Source: Lenzites betulinus (lineage: Eukaryota; Basidiomycota; Agaricomycetes; Polyporales; Polyporaceae). From it: a stretch of 64,000 nt of DNA. Each line of letters begins with the position of its first letter. The stretch's first letter is position 1. The DNA lies in assembly GCA_022264855.1 (NCBI GenBank), contig JABYQU010000007.1, forward strand, positions 806,001-870,000, in the 5' to 3' direction. Position numbers and translations under genes: made by a program. The notes beneath the pieces were generated by a model. It was not told where the DNA came from, searched no databases, and saw only the letters and a program-made list of their open reading frames with translations. Shown here in pieces: positions 22,901 to 33,512 of the stretch.

Positions 22901-23935
22901 TTAGAACCGACCAACGTGGACCACTTCCCTATTCTCACCAATCTTCACGCAGAGTCCATGGTCAGACCAAGGAGGTAGTGTTCTCCTCCCCGGGACCAGC
23001 TCATATCCCCCGGTTACTCCATCTCCGAAGAACAGATAGCCCGGGATGTAGCGGTCCACGAATCTACAGAGAGTGATTGTTATTGTACAGCTAGTAGAAG
23101 AATATGGTATCTTACCCTTCGACTTGGGCATCGGACATGCCCTTGCCGCCGTTACGCGCCTTCATGTGGTGTTCTTGCTGTAGCCGCCATTTGTATATAA
23201 AAGAGTAAGGATGCTCGTCTGGCGGCCTTATCTTCTCGACGTCGCAATCAGGGATATAGCCGGCGTGAGGCGAGTACAAAACTAGCTCACCTGGATAAAC
23301 GCATCAAAGAGTCCCCACCATGAGACGTAACTCTTCAATCGCTCGTTCACATCGAGTATATCGTCCAAGCGATACCCCTTCCTGCGCAGAAAGTCGTCCC
23401 CCAGTCCGACCACCGGAGCCGTGAAGCGCCGCTCGGCCTCGTCCCGCGAGATCGGGTAGAATCCGACACACCAGCCTTCGAAGAGCACGACGTCTACCGG
23501 TGAGCGCACAACGGGGCCATGGGGGGCGCGATCCCCTTCACCATTGAATAGACTCTTGTCGAAGCTGGGAAGTTCCACCTCAGCGCTAGGGGCATTCGGG
23601 TCATTGATGTGCTTGAGCTTGTTCAGAAGCTCTGTTCCGAGGGGCACGTCGTGGGTGCCAGGTTGCCCACGACCTTGGAGTAGAGCGTTATTGGAGTGTT
23701 CCGCGGCTAAATGGGCGAGTCCTTCGTGAGGAAGATACAGGTCATCTAGGGAGAGAACCGCAACGGAGAGGTTGTGTGGTTGCGCTTGTAGGCTGCCCCG
23801 GAGGAGGGACGTCAAGTACGTCTTGCCGCTGCCCTGCGGGCCTTGTACGCCGACTATGAGAGGAGGGATTGCTAGTTTTTGATCTCCATGTTTCACTCGA
23901 TGAGTGGCAAGCTCAGCAAGGATGTGCGCCTCCAT
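22901..23935 (-). CDS. Glycerate 3-kinase / Tda10 family P-loop kinase (308 aa)
   Basis: Exons 23291-23935, 23116-23234 and 22901-23063 sum to 309 codons. The Walker A motif GPQGSGKT is at residues 32-39, followed by LDDLYLPHEGL, the GRGQPGTHD substrate-loop motif, FEGWCVGFYP and the C-terminal YKWRLQQEH and GMSDAQVEGFVDRYIPGY. This is the order seen in plant D-glycerate 3-kinase and yeast Tda10. Plant members phosphorylate glycerate to 3-phosphoglycerate; the activity of fungal members is less certain. Length is close to Tda10. Translation starts at the first Met, with a normal-length N-terminus. No oddities. Confidence 0.92.
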
Positions 23936-24540
23936 GTGGATTATGGCTTCCGGAGTGCCGGAGGTAGATTTCTGATTCTGAATGTATTCGTCAGATCATG
24001 GCCGCGCGGTAATAGACACCCCGCTGAATAACGCACCCCATCGACGTGAACGCTCATAACGAAGTTGGCTTGCTCGCACTTCAGGAAGCCGTTTGGTTTA
24101 CTCGGAAGAATGCCGCCATGACGGTGGCGGAAGTCGTGGTCTCGCGACCTGGCGCGGGCCGCGAGAGCCGATCCATTAGATTCGGACAAGATTTCGCTAC
24201 GATCCTTCGTCAAATAGCGCTGGCGGAAGTCCTCCAGACACGCTCAGAGACTATGCGCTGATTCGATGTCTTGAATCCTGCTGCTATCATGTGTGAGCAA
24301 GCAGAGTGAAACGCAGCGTCACCGTTTGGAACGAGAGGTTGTTTCAATAAATTTGCCATTAATATGCGCGCACGTGCCATTTAAAGTTAAAAGTGCCGGC
24401 AGACGCCGCAGACCTGCGCGCCAACTGCGCGCTGGACACGAGTACGCCTCCTACACCCTCGTCCCGCGTCCCCATTCCGCTCTCCAGACTCCCCTCCCTC
24501 TCTTCACCCCGAACTCCTCTCGGTATTGAAGACATCAAAA
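23936..24540. other. Divergent promoter region between the kinase and RER1
   Basis: Two genes diverge from here. Short frames only. Confidence 0.5.
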
Positions 24541-25737
24541 ATGATGGCCTCTTCAGACGCAGAATCTTCAGGCCCAATGGAACCGCTTACGAATTACTTG
24601 GCAAAGGGGCAGCGGACATACCAGCAATGGCTCGACCGTGTCACTCCGTTCGTGTTGTACCGCTGGTTGGGGACCGCTGGCTTGGGTCTCTTGTTTATGT
24701 TGAGGATTGTGTTTGCGCAAGGGGTGAGTCCACGGCTACGCTGTACGGCTGTCCATATGTATAGTGAAATTGACGACTCTGGCGTCTCTTCAATCCGTGC
24801 CTCCATAGTGGTATATTGGTACGTCTCGCACGACTTCTATACCCGTTGTTTAGTGCTGACCATATACATAGTGGCCTGTGCGTAGTTTGACCATGCTCCT
24901 GTTCAAGAAACAGCCTAATCTCAAACCCTTCTCCAGACGCCCATGCGATCTACCTCCTGAACCTGTTCCTCGCCTTCCTCCAGCCCAGGTTCGACCCCTC
25001 ACTACAAGACGATCTCCTTGCAGACGAGATAGAAGAAGGCGGGGAGGAATCCACATCCCCTCTTCCCTCCTCGCGAGATGACGAATTCCGGCCATTTGTA
25101 CGGAGGTTGCCAGAGTGGCAGTTCTGGTGCGTTATTTTATATTCCAAGCTTCTATCACAAGAACACTGGCTTCCATGCATGGCTATCTGCTCGCGCGCGA
25201 CTGGGGGTGGCTCCCCATACAAGCTTGGAATCTCGTAGCCGCTCATTGCCTTCGAACCCGCGGTGGCGTCCTATGTGTGCTTGTGTGCTAAACTGCACGA
25301 ACGAGAGACACTGCCGGTCACTACTATCCCTGTCGACCTACATTTCTGTCCAAACTGCCAGCAGAATATGTAGACCAAACTGGTCACAATCCGCCTGTCT
25401 CGCCGCGGACGGATATCATCCAGTCTCCGTACTTTTCACTTGTCGTAAACGAAAGCAGAGCAATTCTCACACTTTGCAGGTTATCGGCGACACGCGCGAC
25501 CTTCGTCGCGATCGTCTGCTCGTTCTTCGAGATGTTCGACGTACCCGTCTACTGGCCGATCCTTGTTGTGTACTGGTTCGTGCTCTTCCTCCTCACGATG
25601 CGCCGGCAAATACAGTAAGTCTCCGTTCTTATCCCTGCGCTACTGCTTTCCCTGACCGCTATCGTAGGCACATGATTAAGTACAAGTACGTCCCCTTCGA
25701 CTTCGGTCGCAAGGCACGGTATGGCGCACGCCGGTGA
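24541..25737 (+). CDS. RER1: RER1, Golgi-to-ER retrieval receptor (197 aa, 6 exons)
   Basis: Exons 24541-24723, 24809-24818, 24872-24877, 24937-25126, 25480-25614 and 25668-25737 give 198 codons. The product matches RER1 throughout: [81 protein letters not shown] and [19 protein letters not shown]. It has four membrane segments. RER1 is a cis-Golgi membrane protein that returns escaped ER membrane proteins through COPI vesicles. The model requires two consecutive microexons of 10 nt (TGGTATATTG) and 6 nt (TGGCCT) that encode WYIVAY. They are forced by the conserved protein and have proper GT-AG borders. The intron at 25127-25479 is 353 nt, far longer than its neighbours. Confidence 0.95.
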
Positions 25738-26763
25738 GCCAGGGAGGATGCACGGCGTTTGGTCACTTCGTACGCGCTTCTCTCTGTCGATGTCACAATG
25801 ACGCACGCTGAATGGGGCCAATAGGGGTCGATACGTGCTTGCTACGAGCTAGATGATTCGCTATGTATACCGTACTGATGCTCTATTCGCGGGAGATAAT
25901 GCACATATGTTCGTAGCGCTGCACAGCTACACAGGTGATGGGCATGTAAGATGAACGCGACACGTAAGCTCATGAACGCGCTAGTACATCTTGCTTCTCG
26001 CGGCTACCAAACATTCGACGATGGGAGCAGCACTGCGACGCAGTGCTATATATAATGGGTAGCTGATTATAATCAGTACCTGTATTGGCCCGCTAATCTA
26101 AATCAGTAGGACACGCACTGATTATGTAGAGCTTTCGATGCGGGCAAGAGCTCGAAGTGCTAAATACACTCCCCAGGCTTAAACGGACGTCAGTGAGTAG
26201 TTGTGTCACTCTGGTGCTGGTTCGGTCTGAGACCAGTGACATGCGTTTGAGTCTCATTGCGGCATTGCGCCCTTGATTCGAACTAACGCATGATCCCCAC
26301 TAAGTGTGCGCGTCTCATACATCATGCATTCATGCCTCAAGGCTTCGAAGATGTCAGTTCTCATTCCCCTCGTGTGACCGACACCGCGATGGCGAGCAAG
26401 CTCCCTAAGTATTGTGAGCGCACAGAAGACCACATTAACAGAGCATCGACGTTCCGCTCCACAGAGACCTCCATTCACAGCGCCGATACTTCTATATAGT
26501 AGGAGCGTCGATATGAAACGTGGTAACTTGGTTGTGCACGGCCGGCCCCGCCGCGACGCATGTCCAACGCTGAATTGGCACGGATCCAGTTGGTACGTTC
26601 TCATTGTTCATCGCAGTGGAACTCGCGTTCTGACTGATGGGAGTCTATGTTTGCTACATCGGCCGAGATAGCAGGCCCTTAGTACACACAGAGATGGAAC
26701 CTACATCGACGCTATATGAACCGCAACTTGAAGGTGCGGGGAAACTCACATCATCCTCAAACC
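25738..26763. other. Intergenic, no gene recognised
   Basis: About 1 kb with short frames only. Confidence 0.45.
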
Positions 26764-29074
26764 ATGTCCTCTCCTGCTGCGAATGCAACCGCTGTCGGCA
26801 CTATCCCGTTCGTGTCGCTGCCGAAGTTCCCGGCCTTGGACAACACATTTGGTGCGATTCTTATAGGCACTTGCGTCGGACTCATGTTCGTTCAGTGGAT
26901 GTACCACACGCTGTATGCTGCCATTATTGATTCCTCTGCACCATCTAGACTTTACGGAACTTGAATAGTGGGTCACCAGACGTATCGCTACTTTCGTCTC
27001 TATCCAAACGACGTCCCTATCCTCAAAGCACTGGTATGTCTATGTAACGTGGAAATGCGCTTCCGTGTCTCCTCATGACAGTATGCATATTTGGCCGTCT
27101 TGATGTATGGACCACGACTTCTGAAGCGACGTGCACAATCTGATTTTTTACCATATCAGATCTTTGGAAACTTTCCATACCGTGCTTTCCATCCATCCAT
27201 GGTTCAGTGTTTTCTCGTCCGGGCTGTGTTCGAGATACGCGAACAAACATTGACGCTATCTGGGACAGCTATTATTACCTGACGACGAGCTACTTCGACC
27301 CTAAGGCGTTGCTCAACGAAGTCTGGTGCGTTGTGGGAGTGCCCTGTTGTCTAATCGAGTTGATCGTGTTAGTTGGGACCTGACCGTACAGGTCTATACG
27401 GGTGCGCATCAACGTTCTTACGCCGCGAGGTTCGGTGAACTTATGCTTCCATATTGATACTTGAAACTTCTCAGCTCCTTTATGTAGTCACTGTGAGCTT
27501 TCGGGTTGTATATGCTTGTCATGAGCCTCCCCGGTGCTGATATGCAACCTTCTAGGGGACCGTGCTCTTTGTCTGCCACGGGTAAGTGTAGGTTTGAACC
27601 AGCGAAGAGTTTACTTGGTGGCTGACTATATGAATAGTTTCTACCTTCGTCGAGTTTACTTGAGTGTGTAGATTGGTCTTTTATATGCATAACGAACCAC
27701 TAACACGATTTTGCTAGTTGGCTGCGTCTACAGGCCGCTGTTAGTGCTTGTGGTATGTGTTATGTCAGCTGTAGTCCTCTTATCTGGTGGTCGTTGAACA
27801 TCGTGACTTCACGCTGTTAGATCATGGTGGTTATCGCAGGGCTCGGTAAGTGGTGGTGCAATCAACCGCCGAGTCTGGGAAGTGTCTGAAGGAGTTGGAA
27901 TATCACAGGGTTTTCCATCTGTAAGTAGATGATCCGCGGTTGAAGCCTCCTGTTACTAAGGGTTTGTCGACAGTCGCGACGACGCAAGCGTACGTCGCCT
28001 GATAAGTATCGTGCTTTTCTCTTGAAATGAAACTCAAATTTCAGATTCCATCAACCCTCCTTTGCCGCAGAGGCGGCTTTCGCTGTGCGTGCCCTACTAT
28101 CCAGTGGTCTGAGAGCCTAATCCCGCACCGGGCTGAGCTGTGTTGTACATAGTGGCTAGTCACTGCGGGGTACAGTTGCGCTTTCTGCGCAGATGTAGTG
28201 CTCACCAGCTCCCTGATTTGGGTCCTTCACCATCGGCGTACTGGTTTCAAGAGGTGTGTACATGCCATAATTGCTGACTACAACCCGTTTGAGTTTTGAA
28301 CAGCACGGACTCGACTATCAATATTCTGATCGTGTATACCGTCAATACCGGTATGTTGTTTGACTGTACTATAAGTATATTCTTAAGTAGAACGCGCTAA
28401 TGATATGAATTCAGGTCTCTTGACTGGGTAAGGAGCAGCCCCTTGCATATATGTGCACCGTGCGTTGACAGTGCTTCGTGTTCCAGGATTATCAGCCTAT
28501 TGTCTCTGATCTTCGTAAGCATGATGACTATTCCTTTGTTGGGCGACGATATTTGACCAATATATGACACAGAGCTTGGTGTACCCCGACAAACTCATCT
28601 ACATAGGCCTCAGCATAGTTTCTGCTAAATGTGAGCTCATTAATCTCCACATCATCTCGGAGACTTACTCCGCGCTGCAGGCTATGTAAACTCTGTACTT
28701 GCCGTGTAAGCTGACCTGCACATATGACAATCGAACCTACCGGGCCAATTATTACGGTTTCGCTTCAGGCTCAATTCTAGACATGTAGTGGCTGAGCGGC
28801 AGTTTGGAGATTACGACGCTGGAACGTTCGGGATGAGCGCCCTGGGCACGGGCAATTCGCGCCCAACAGCGCCCGTACAGGCGGACGTTTTGCAAGTAAG
28901 CACCGCGCACCGATTTGACCGCGTAGGAGACCCAGAGCGACCAACTCCTGACAGCTCGCGCGCATTCGATCTACCGTCGCCAACGTCAAGGTCGAGAATG
29001 GCAAGCACCATATGGAACGGGCCGAGAGCAGCGACACACTCAGCGTCACCGGAGGGAACGCGACTACCGTTTAG
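26764..29074 (+). pseudogene. DUF6534-type multi-pass membrane protein, probably a pseudogene
   Basis: Pieces of the basidiomycete DUF6534 membrane-protein family appear in the right order. They are an N-terminus with GTIPFVSLPKFPALDNTFGA, then GHQTYRYFRLYPNDVPILKAL, SLETFHTVLSIHP, YYYLTTSYFDPKALLNEVW, STDSTINILIVYTVNTGLLTG, LVYPDKLIYIGLSIVSAKCY, VNSVLAVLNSRHVVAERQFG, and a last exon 28955-29074 ending SVTGGNATTV. Two lesions stand out. An in-frame TGA follows LYGT near 26964, and the frame does not connect between KAL (about 27031) and SLETFHTVL (about 27163). The middle (27430-27830) is degenerate. The membrane segments would otherwise number about seven. Function of the family is unknown. 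The last exon lies inside the inverted-repeat arm; the rest does not. Confidence 0.65.
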
Positions 29075-29093
29075 GGGCTGCGTTACATACGAA

Positions 29094-29260
29094 GAGTCGC
29101 CCTCTGCCAACGGTCGAAGGTGCGGTGGGGCTAGACGGTGATTTGGTGGAGCTGGACGGAGCGGGTGGTTGCGCGGTCGACTGTGAATGCATCGAGATGT
29201 CCGAGATGACGGGGTCACCAGGAGCACCAGTGCTGGCGAGGAAAAGCTTTTTCAGTACGG
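29094..29260 (-). pseudogene. TRAPPC11 gene fragment, right-arm copy
   Basis: Mirror image of the fragment at 18147-18313, with the same peptide VLKKLFLASTGAPGDPV. It begins 20 bp after the DUF6534 stop codon, on the opposite strand, so the fragment was next to that gene before the block was duplicated. Confidence 0.85.
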
Positions 29261-30067
29261 CTACCCAAGCTACGTCATAAATAAACGGGAACATCGAGGA
29301 CTAAGAGCGCAGTAGAGGATAGCGTAACAGAAGCAATGACTTGAATCACTCGGTCTTGACCTTCTGCGGCCATTCGTCACTCGTTGGTGTGGTCGTCCTT
29401 GCCCCATCAGACTGATCAGCCTCGTCCGCCAAGGCAATGACTCGTCGGACTCGGAGCCAATCTACTACTACTAGGGCCCTGACTATGAGTCTGACTTCAG
29501 TAAGTTGGCTTCACTACTGCCAGTGTCAGTGGTTTCCGGTCTATTTTGGAACCAAGAAGAACAATGTTCACTGCCAATGGCATTTCGGCGAGGTCACAGG
29601 CGCAGCCATGGCTGGTATGCAGCGCATGGATGCTGCGGAACATCAAAGGACGGCACAATGGCCCGCGGAGTTGTTCATGTTGATCTTGGTACAAATGTGC
29701 ACAGCCACGATTGGAAGCACGCGGCCGCCACGGAGACGCCGGCTCGAATATTCGCGCTTTTGCGCCCTTCGCGCCCCGATGCAATGGATGGGGGACTGCA
29801 AACTCTATCGCTATATCTGCTGTTGCTGCGATGCCCCCTGGTGTGCAAGAGGCGTAGAGCGAGCACACGGGGGCGAGGAGAGTGGGAGCGCCCAGGACCA
29901 GCGTGGACGCCGCGGCCGGCGCCAGTGAACGCGCGCGCGCTTATTAGCTTGAACTCAACCACCACGACCAAGCGAGAGCCACCCGCTCTCGTGTCCCATT
30001 GTCCTGCACTGATTACGAAAGATTCAGAAACTCCCACGCGCGACGCGACCAGTGGCCAAGTTCAACA

Positions 30068-30074
30068 TATAAAA
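30068..30074 (+). promoter_or_regulatory. TATA box of FunK1 copy 3
   Basis: TATAAAA, 79-85 nt upstream of the start codon, in the same position as in copy 2. Confidence 0.55.
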
Positions 30075-30152
30075 CCCAACCGCGCACCTGGTACGCATCC
30101 TCTTCTCCTACCACTCCCTGCTCCCTCTCCAGTGTCCATCACGACTTGTAAC

Positions 30153-32870
30153 ATGGCTTCTAACGTTACCAATGACTCGCCCAGAAAGGCCTTTATTGCA
30201 CACACCCAGTTCTCGATGACTCAAGGCGACCTGCCCGCTAAGAGAAACGAGTTGCGCTCGAACGTGCACGGGAAGATGCAGACGATCCCATACGATGAGT
30301 TCAAGAAAGCCTTCTTCCCCGACTGCCCAAAAGTCCCGTACAAACGGCCTCCAAGAGGTGTCTCAAAGGCCGCTGCACGCTCGACGCGGAAGAATGTCCC
30401 CGCTGCGCCAAAGACGCTCTTCAGCGGCCTCAAAGCATGCACGTCAGAGCACAAGATGTACAGGCAGCTCGTGAGTTCTCTCTGAATGCGTGTGGAGCAA
30501 ACCGAACACTTGCTAACTCCGCCACCCACAGACGACCACACTCAACAAGGCGGCGCTCTGCAAGGGCTTCACATTCATGGCGACCGCGTACAAGTCAGAT
30601 CAGACGGACCCGGACAAGCTAGAGGCCGACATGGGGCTCTATCCCGACGACGAGGTGGACCGCCTGCGGGATCCGAAGCAGACTGGCCAATACATCAAGG
30701 GCCGGACGGACTGGTCCACGGTCGAGATTATAATCGAGTGCAAGAGGAGACCTAGTGAAGGCGATCCGTTCGACGACTCCTACAACAACGGCGAGACTAA
30801 CGCCAAAAAACGTCGTAAAGCTCTCGGTCAGATCCTGTCATACGCCGAGCTCGTCCTCAACCGCCAGCAGCGGACGCACCAGTACATGATCCTGTTCATC
30901 GGCCAGCAAGCACGTATCGTGCGATTCGATCGCTCGGGGCTGGTCGTGACGAACAGGTTCTCTTACGTGGTCCATGGCGAGTGGCTGGAGGAGTTCCTTC
31001 GTTACTACGCGGACATGCGCCCCAGCGAGCGTGGTCACGATCCGACTGCGGTTCGTCTCAAGCCGGAATCCGAGGAGGTGAAGCGGATGAAGGCCGCTGC
31101 CAAGGAGATGGTCGAGGCCGCTACCAGGGCAGCGAAGCGGAAGACGGCCGCTGCCGATGCGAACGGCGTGCCGGAGGACTACGTGCCAGAGTACGTGCCA
31201 CAGCAATTCATGGACACGCTGGACGAAGCGCATCCGTGGTGGAAGCTGACGGTCCATGACGAGTCGAGCGCCGGCACGACGAAGCCGCGCGAACGCCACT
31301 TCCTTGTCGCGAAACCGTGCTTCAAAGCGGCGGGTGTGGTTGGTCGTACTACCCGTGGCTACATCGCACTGGAGTGGGAAGATGTCAAGGGCACGGACAA
31401 AGGCGATAGTTCGACGAAGAAGAGCGGCACAACGCCTCGGAAGAACACGCTCGTGTTTCTCAAGGACGCGTGGCGCGTCGACAGCGTCGCCATCGACAAG
31501 GAGGGGGCTACCTTGCAGACGCTGCACCAGGAGAAAGTCCGATTTGTACCGACGCTCCTCTGTCACGGTGACGTCCCCGATCAGAACACGAGCGTCACTG
31601 TGGACCTCTGGAAGGAGAAATACCCCGGTGAGAAGCCCCTCAAGCTTCACCAGCACTACCGCCTCGTTGTCAAGGAGGTGGGCAAGCCTCTGGACAAGAT
31701 GAAGAGCGGCGTAGAGCTGCTTGAGGCGGTCTGGTGTGCTCTCACAGGTGCGCCGATCTGTATGGTGTTGATGTTGTCGACTCGCTAACGCGGTGTGAGC
31801 TTCTGTAGCGCACTCGGAAGCATATGAGAAGGGCATCATACATCGCGACATCAGCGCGGGGAATATCCTGCTCTACCAGGACTCCGATGGCGATTGTATT
31901 GGGCTTCTGAACGACTGGGAGTTGTCGAAGAAACTGTCGGACCAGACCGAGACCGCTCGTCAGCCTGATCGTACGGTACGTCGTTTGATGTCGCAGCCAC
32001 GATCAAATCCGCTCATATGCTCTCGGTCATCAGGGGACGTGGCAGTTCCTGTCGGTGCATGCACTCAACAATCCTGCAAGGACGATCACCGTACAAGACG
32101 AGCTGGAGTCGTTTTTCCATGTCATCCTCTACCATGCAGTCCGCCTGCTCCCTCACAACCTCCCCGATCACATGGTGCCTCAGTGCCTGCACGACTACTT
32201 CGACGATTACACGCCTCATCCCAAGTCGGGCCAGGCTCATTGTGGACACGCAAAGAGCAGGGCGATGACCGAGGGGCGCCTCAACATATCTAGCTACCAA
32301 GACGCCGACCAGAACGGTGGCAAGGCCGCCACCACCTTGAAGTTCTTCTGGACAGACGCCTCGAAGCAGAACACCGCCGACGACTACCCACTCAACGGAT
32401 TAATCACCCACTTGCTTCAATGGTTCAAGGCCCACTATGCCTTAGATTCCGCGCGTGATGCAACCGAGGGACTATCGTTTTCTCAAGACTCCGCGCGCTT
32501 GGTCCCTGGGAAGAGCGGAATTCTCGCCAAATCACGACGCTCGGTCCATAAAGATGTACAGGCGACCCCATCCCAGCGCAAGGTCAGAAGGCGGGGGGGC
32601 GTCAGGGCGCAAGCGAAGAATCTGGAGGCTCATAAGCAGGGAAACGTCGAGACGTGGGCGAAGAATCTGGAGATTCATAAGCCCATGCTTAAAGCGATCG
32701 AACAGGCTCTCGACAAAGAATGGCCTCTGGTCCCTGACGCCGTCGAGGACAAGAAACCCCCGCCAGACTGGAAGCCCGCGGGCGACCTCGTTCCAACCGG
32801 CTCGAAGCGCACCTCGCAGGTCGCTGGCAACGACGCCGGCGGCAGGACACGCAAAAAAACCAAATCCTAG
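30153..32870 (+). CDS. FunK1-type fungal protein kinase, copy 3 (845 aa)
   Basis: Exons 30153-30470, 30532-31747, 31809-31975 and 32034-32870 sum to 846 codons, with the same intron positions and phases as copy 2. The FunK1 region (RTDWSTVEIIIECKR) and catalytic loop HRDISAGN (Asp525) with NDWELS (Asp547) are intact. Differences from copy 2 cluster at the N-terminus and in the linker before the tail, where a KNLE-HK segment is present twice (AKNLEAHKQG then AKNLEIHKPM). The tail ends GRTRKKTKS. The gene lies in the right arm of the inverted duplication and appears functional. Biochemical role is as for copy 2: predicted protein kinase, substrate unknown. Confidence 0.92.
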
Positions 32871-33512
32871 TTCCCTCGAGTGCAACCGCATCCGAGTCTG
32901 ATCGCACTGCGATTGCATTATACCGTATGTTGGGACCATCGCCTCCTCCGCCATCGTGTCTCTACTTCTATTCCCAGGCGGCCCTGATCGTGCCGCCCTT
33001 TTCCATATTCGCTGACAGGGTGCCCATCCGGCCATCCACCCCGCTCGTCTTGTCCCCCACATCTGTCTATTTGCTTTCTTTCCGTACTCAAGCTCTTTCG
33101 CTCTCTCATCAGTACATCAGTCACTCTGCCCCCTCATCGCCCCGCCTCCCCTGTATCAATAGCATCTCACGCGTCGCTGTCTCCTGTTCTGTTCCGGTTC
33201 TCTACATCACTACGCCTATCTCTCAGATGTATATATCCTACTAGTCGCAGAATGTCGGTCTCAGTGCGCCCTTCACGGCGTTCAAGCTCTGCATAGCCAC
33301 CTAGTCTGTCCTGCCACCTTTAGAATGCCGACTTCCCATGCTCTTCCAGGTCTGAGAGGCTTGAGAGGCTCGCTATCTTTGACTATTATAATTCCCAAGT
33401 CGCAGCATACAAAGTCTCAACATCTGGCGAACAGTTCGCCCGAGAAAACAATCGGTGCCCCCGAGTCCCTGAGTCCTTCCACTCTTAACGCGCGCCACGC
33501 CCAGCTTGTTGC

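Larger units (their letters stand above)
28924..33282 (+). repeat. Right arm of 4.3 kb inverted duplication (FunK1 block)
   Basis: Reverse-complement counterpart of 14170-18483. Its inner edge falls inside the last intron of the DUF6534 gene, which is complete in layout on this side only. This makes this locus the more likely source and the 18.5 kb end the copied, broken one. The arm carries the DUF6534 last exon, the TRAPPC11 fragment, the upstream region and the full FunK1 gene with its 3' flank. Confidence 0.9.

Noticed and set aside
26262..26300. Another GATTCGAAC tRNA-like block
   Set aside because: The flanking bases cannot form a T stem or acceptor stem.
14170..33282. The FunK1 inverted block as a classical transposon
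   Set aside because: No transposase, terminal repeat or target-site duplication was seen. The edges fall inside an intron and in a 3' flank, which fits segmental duplication better.
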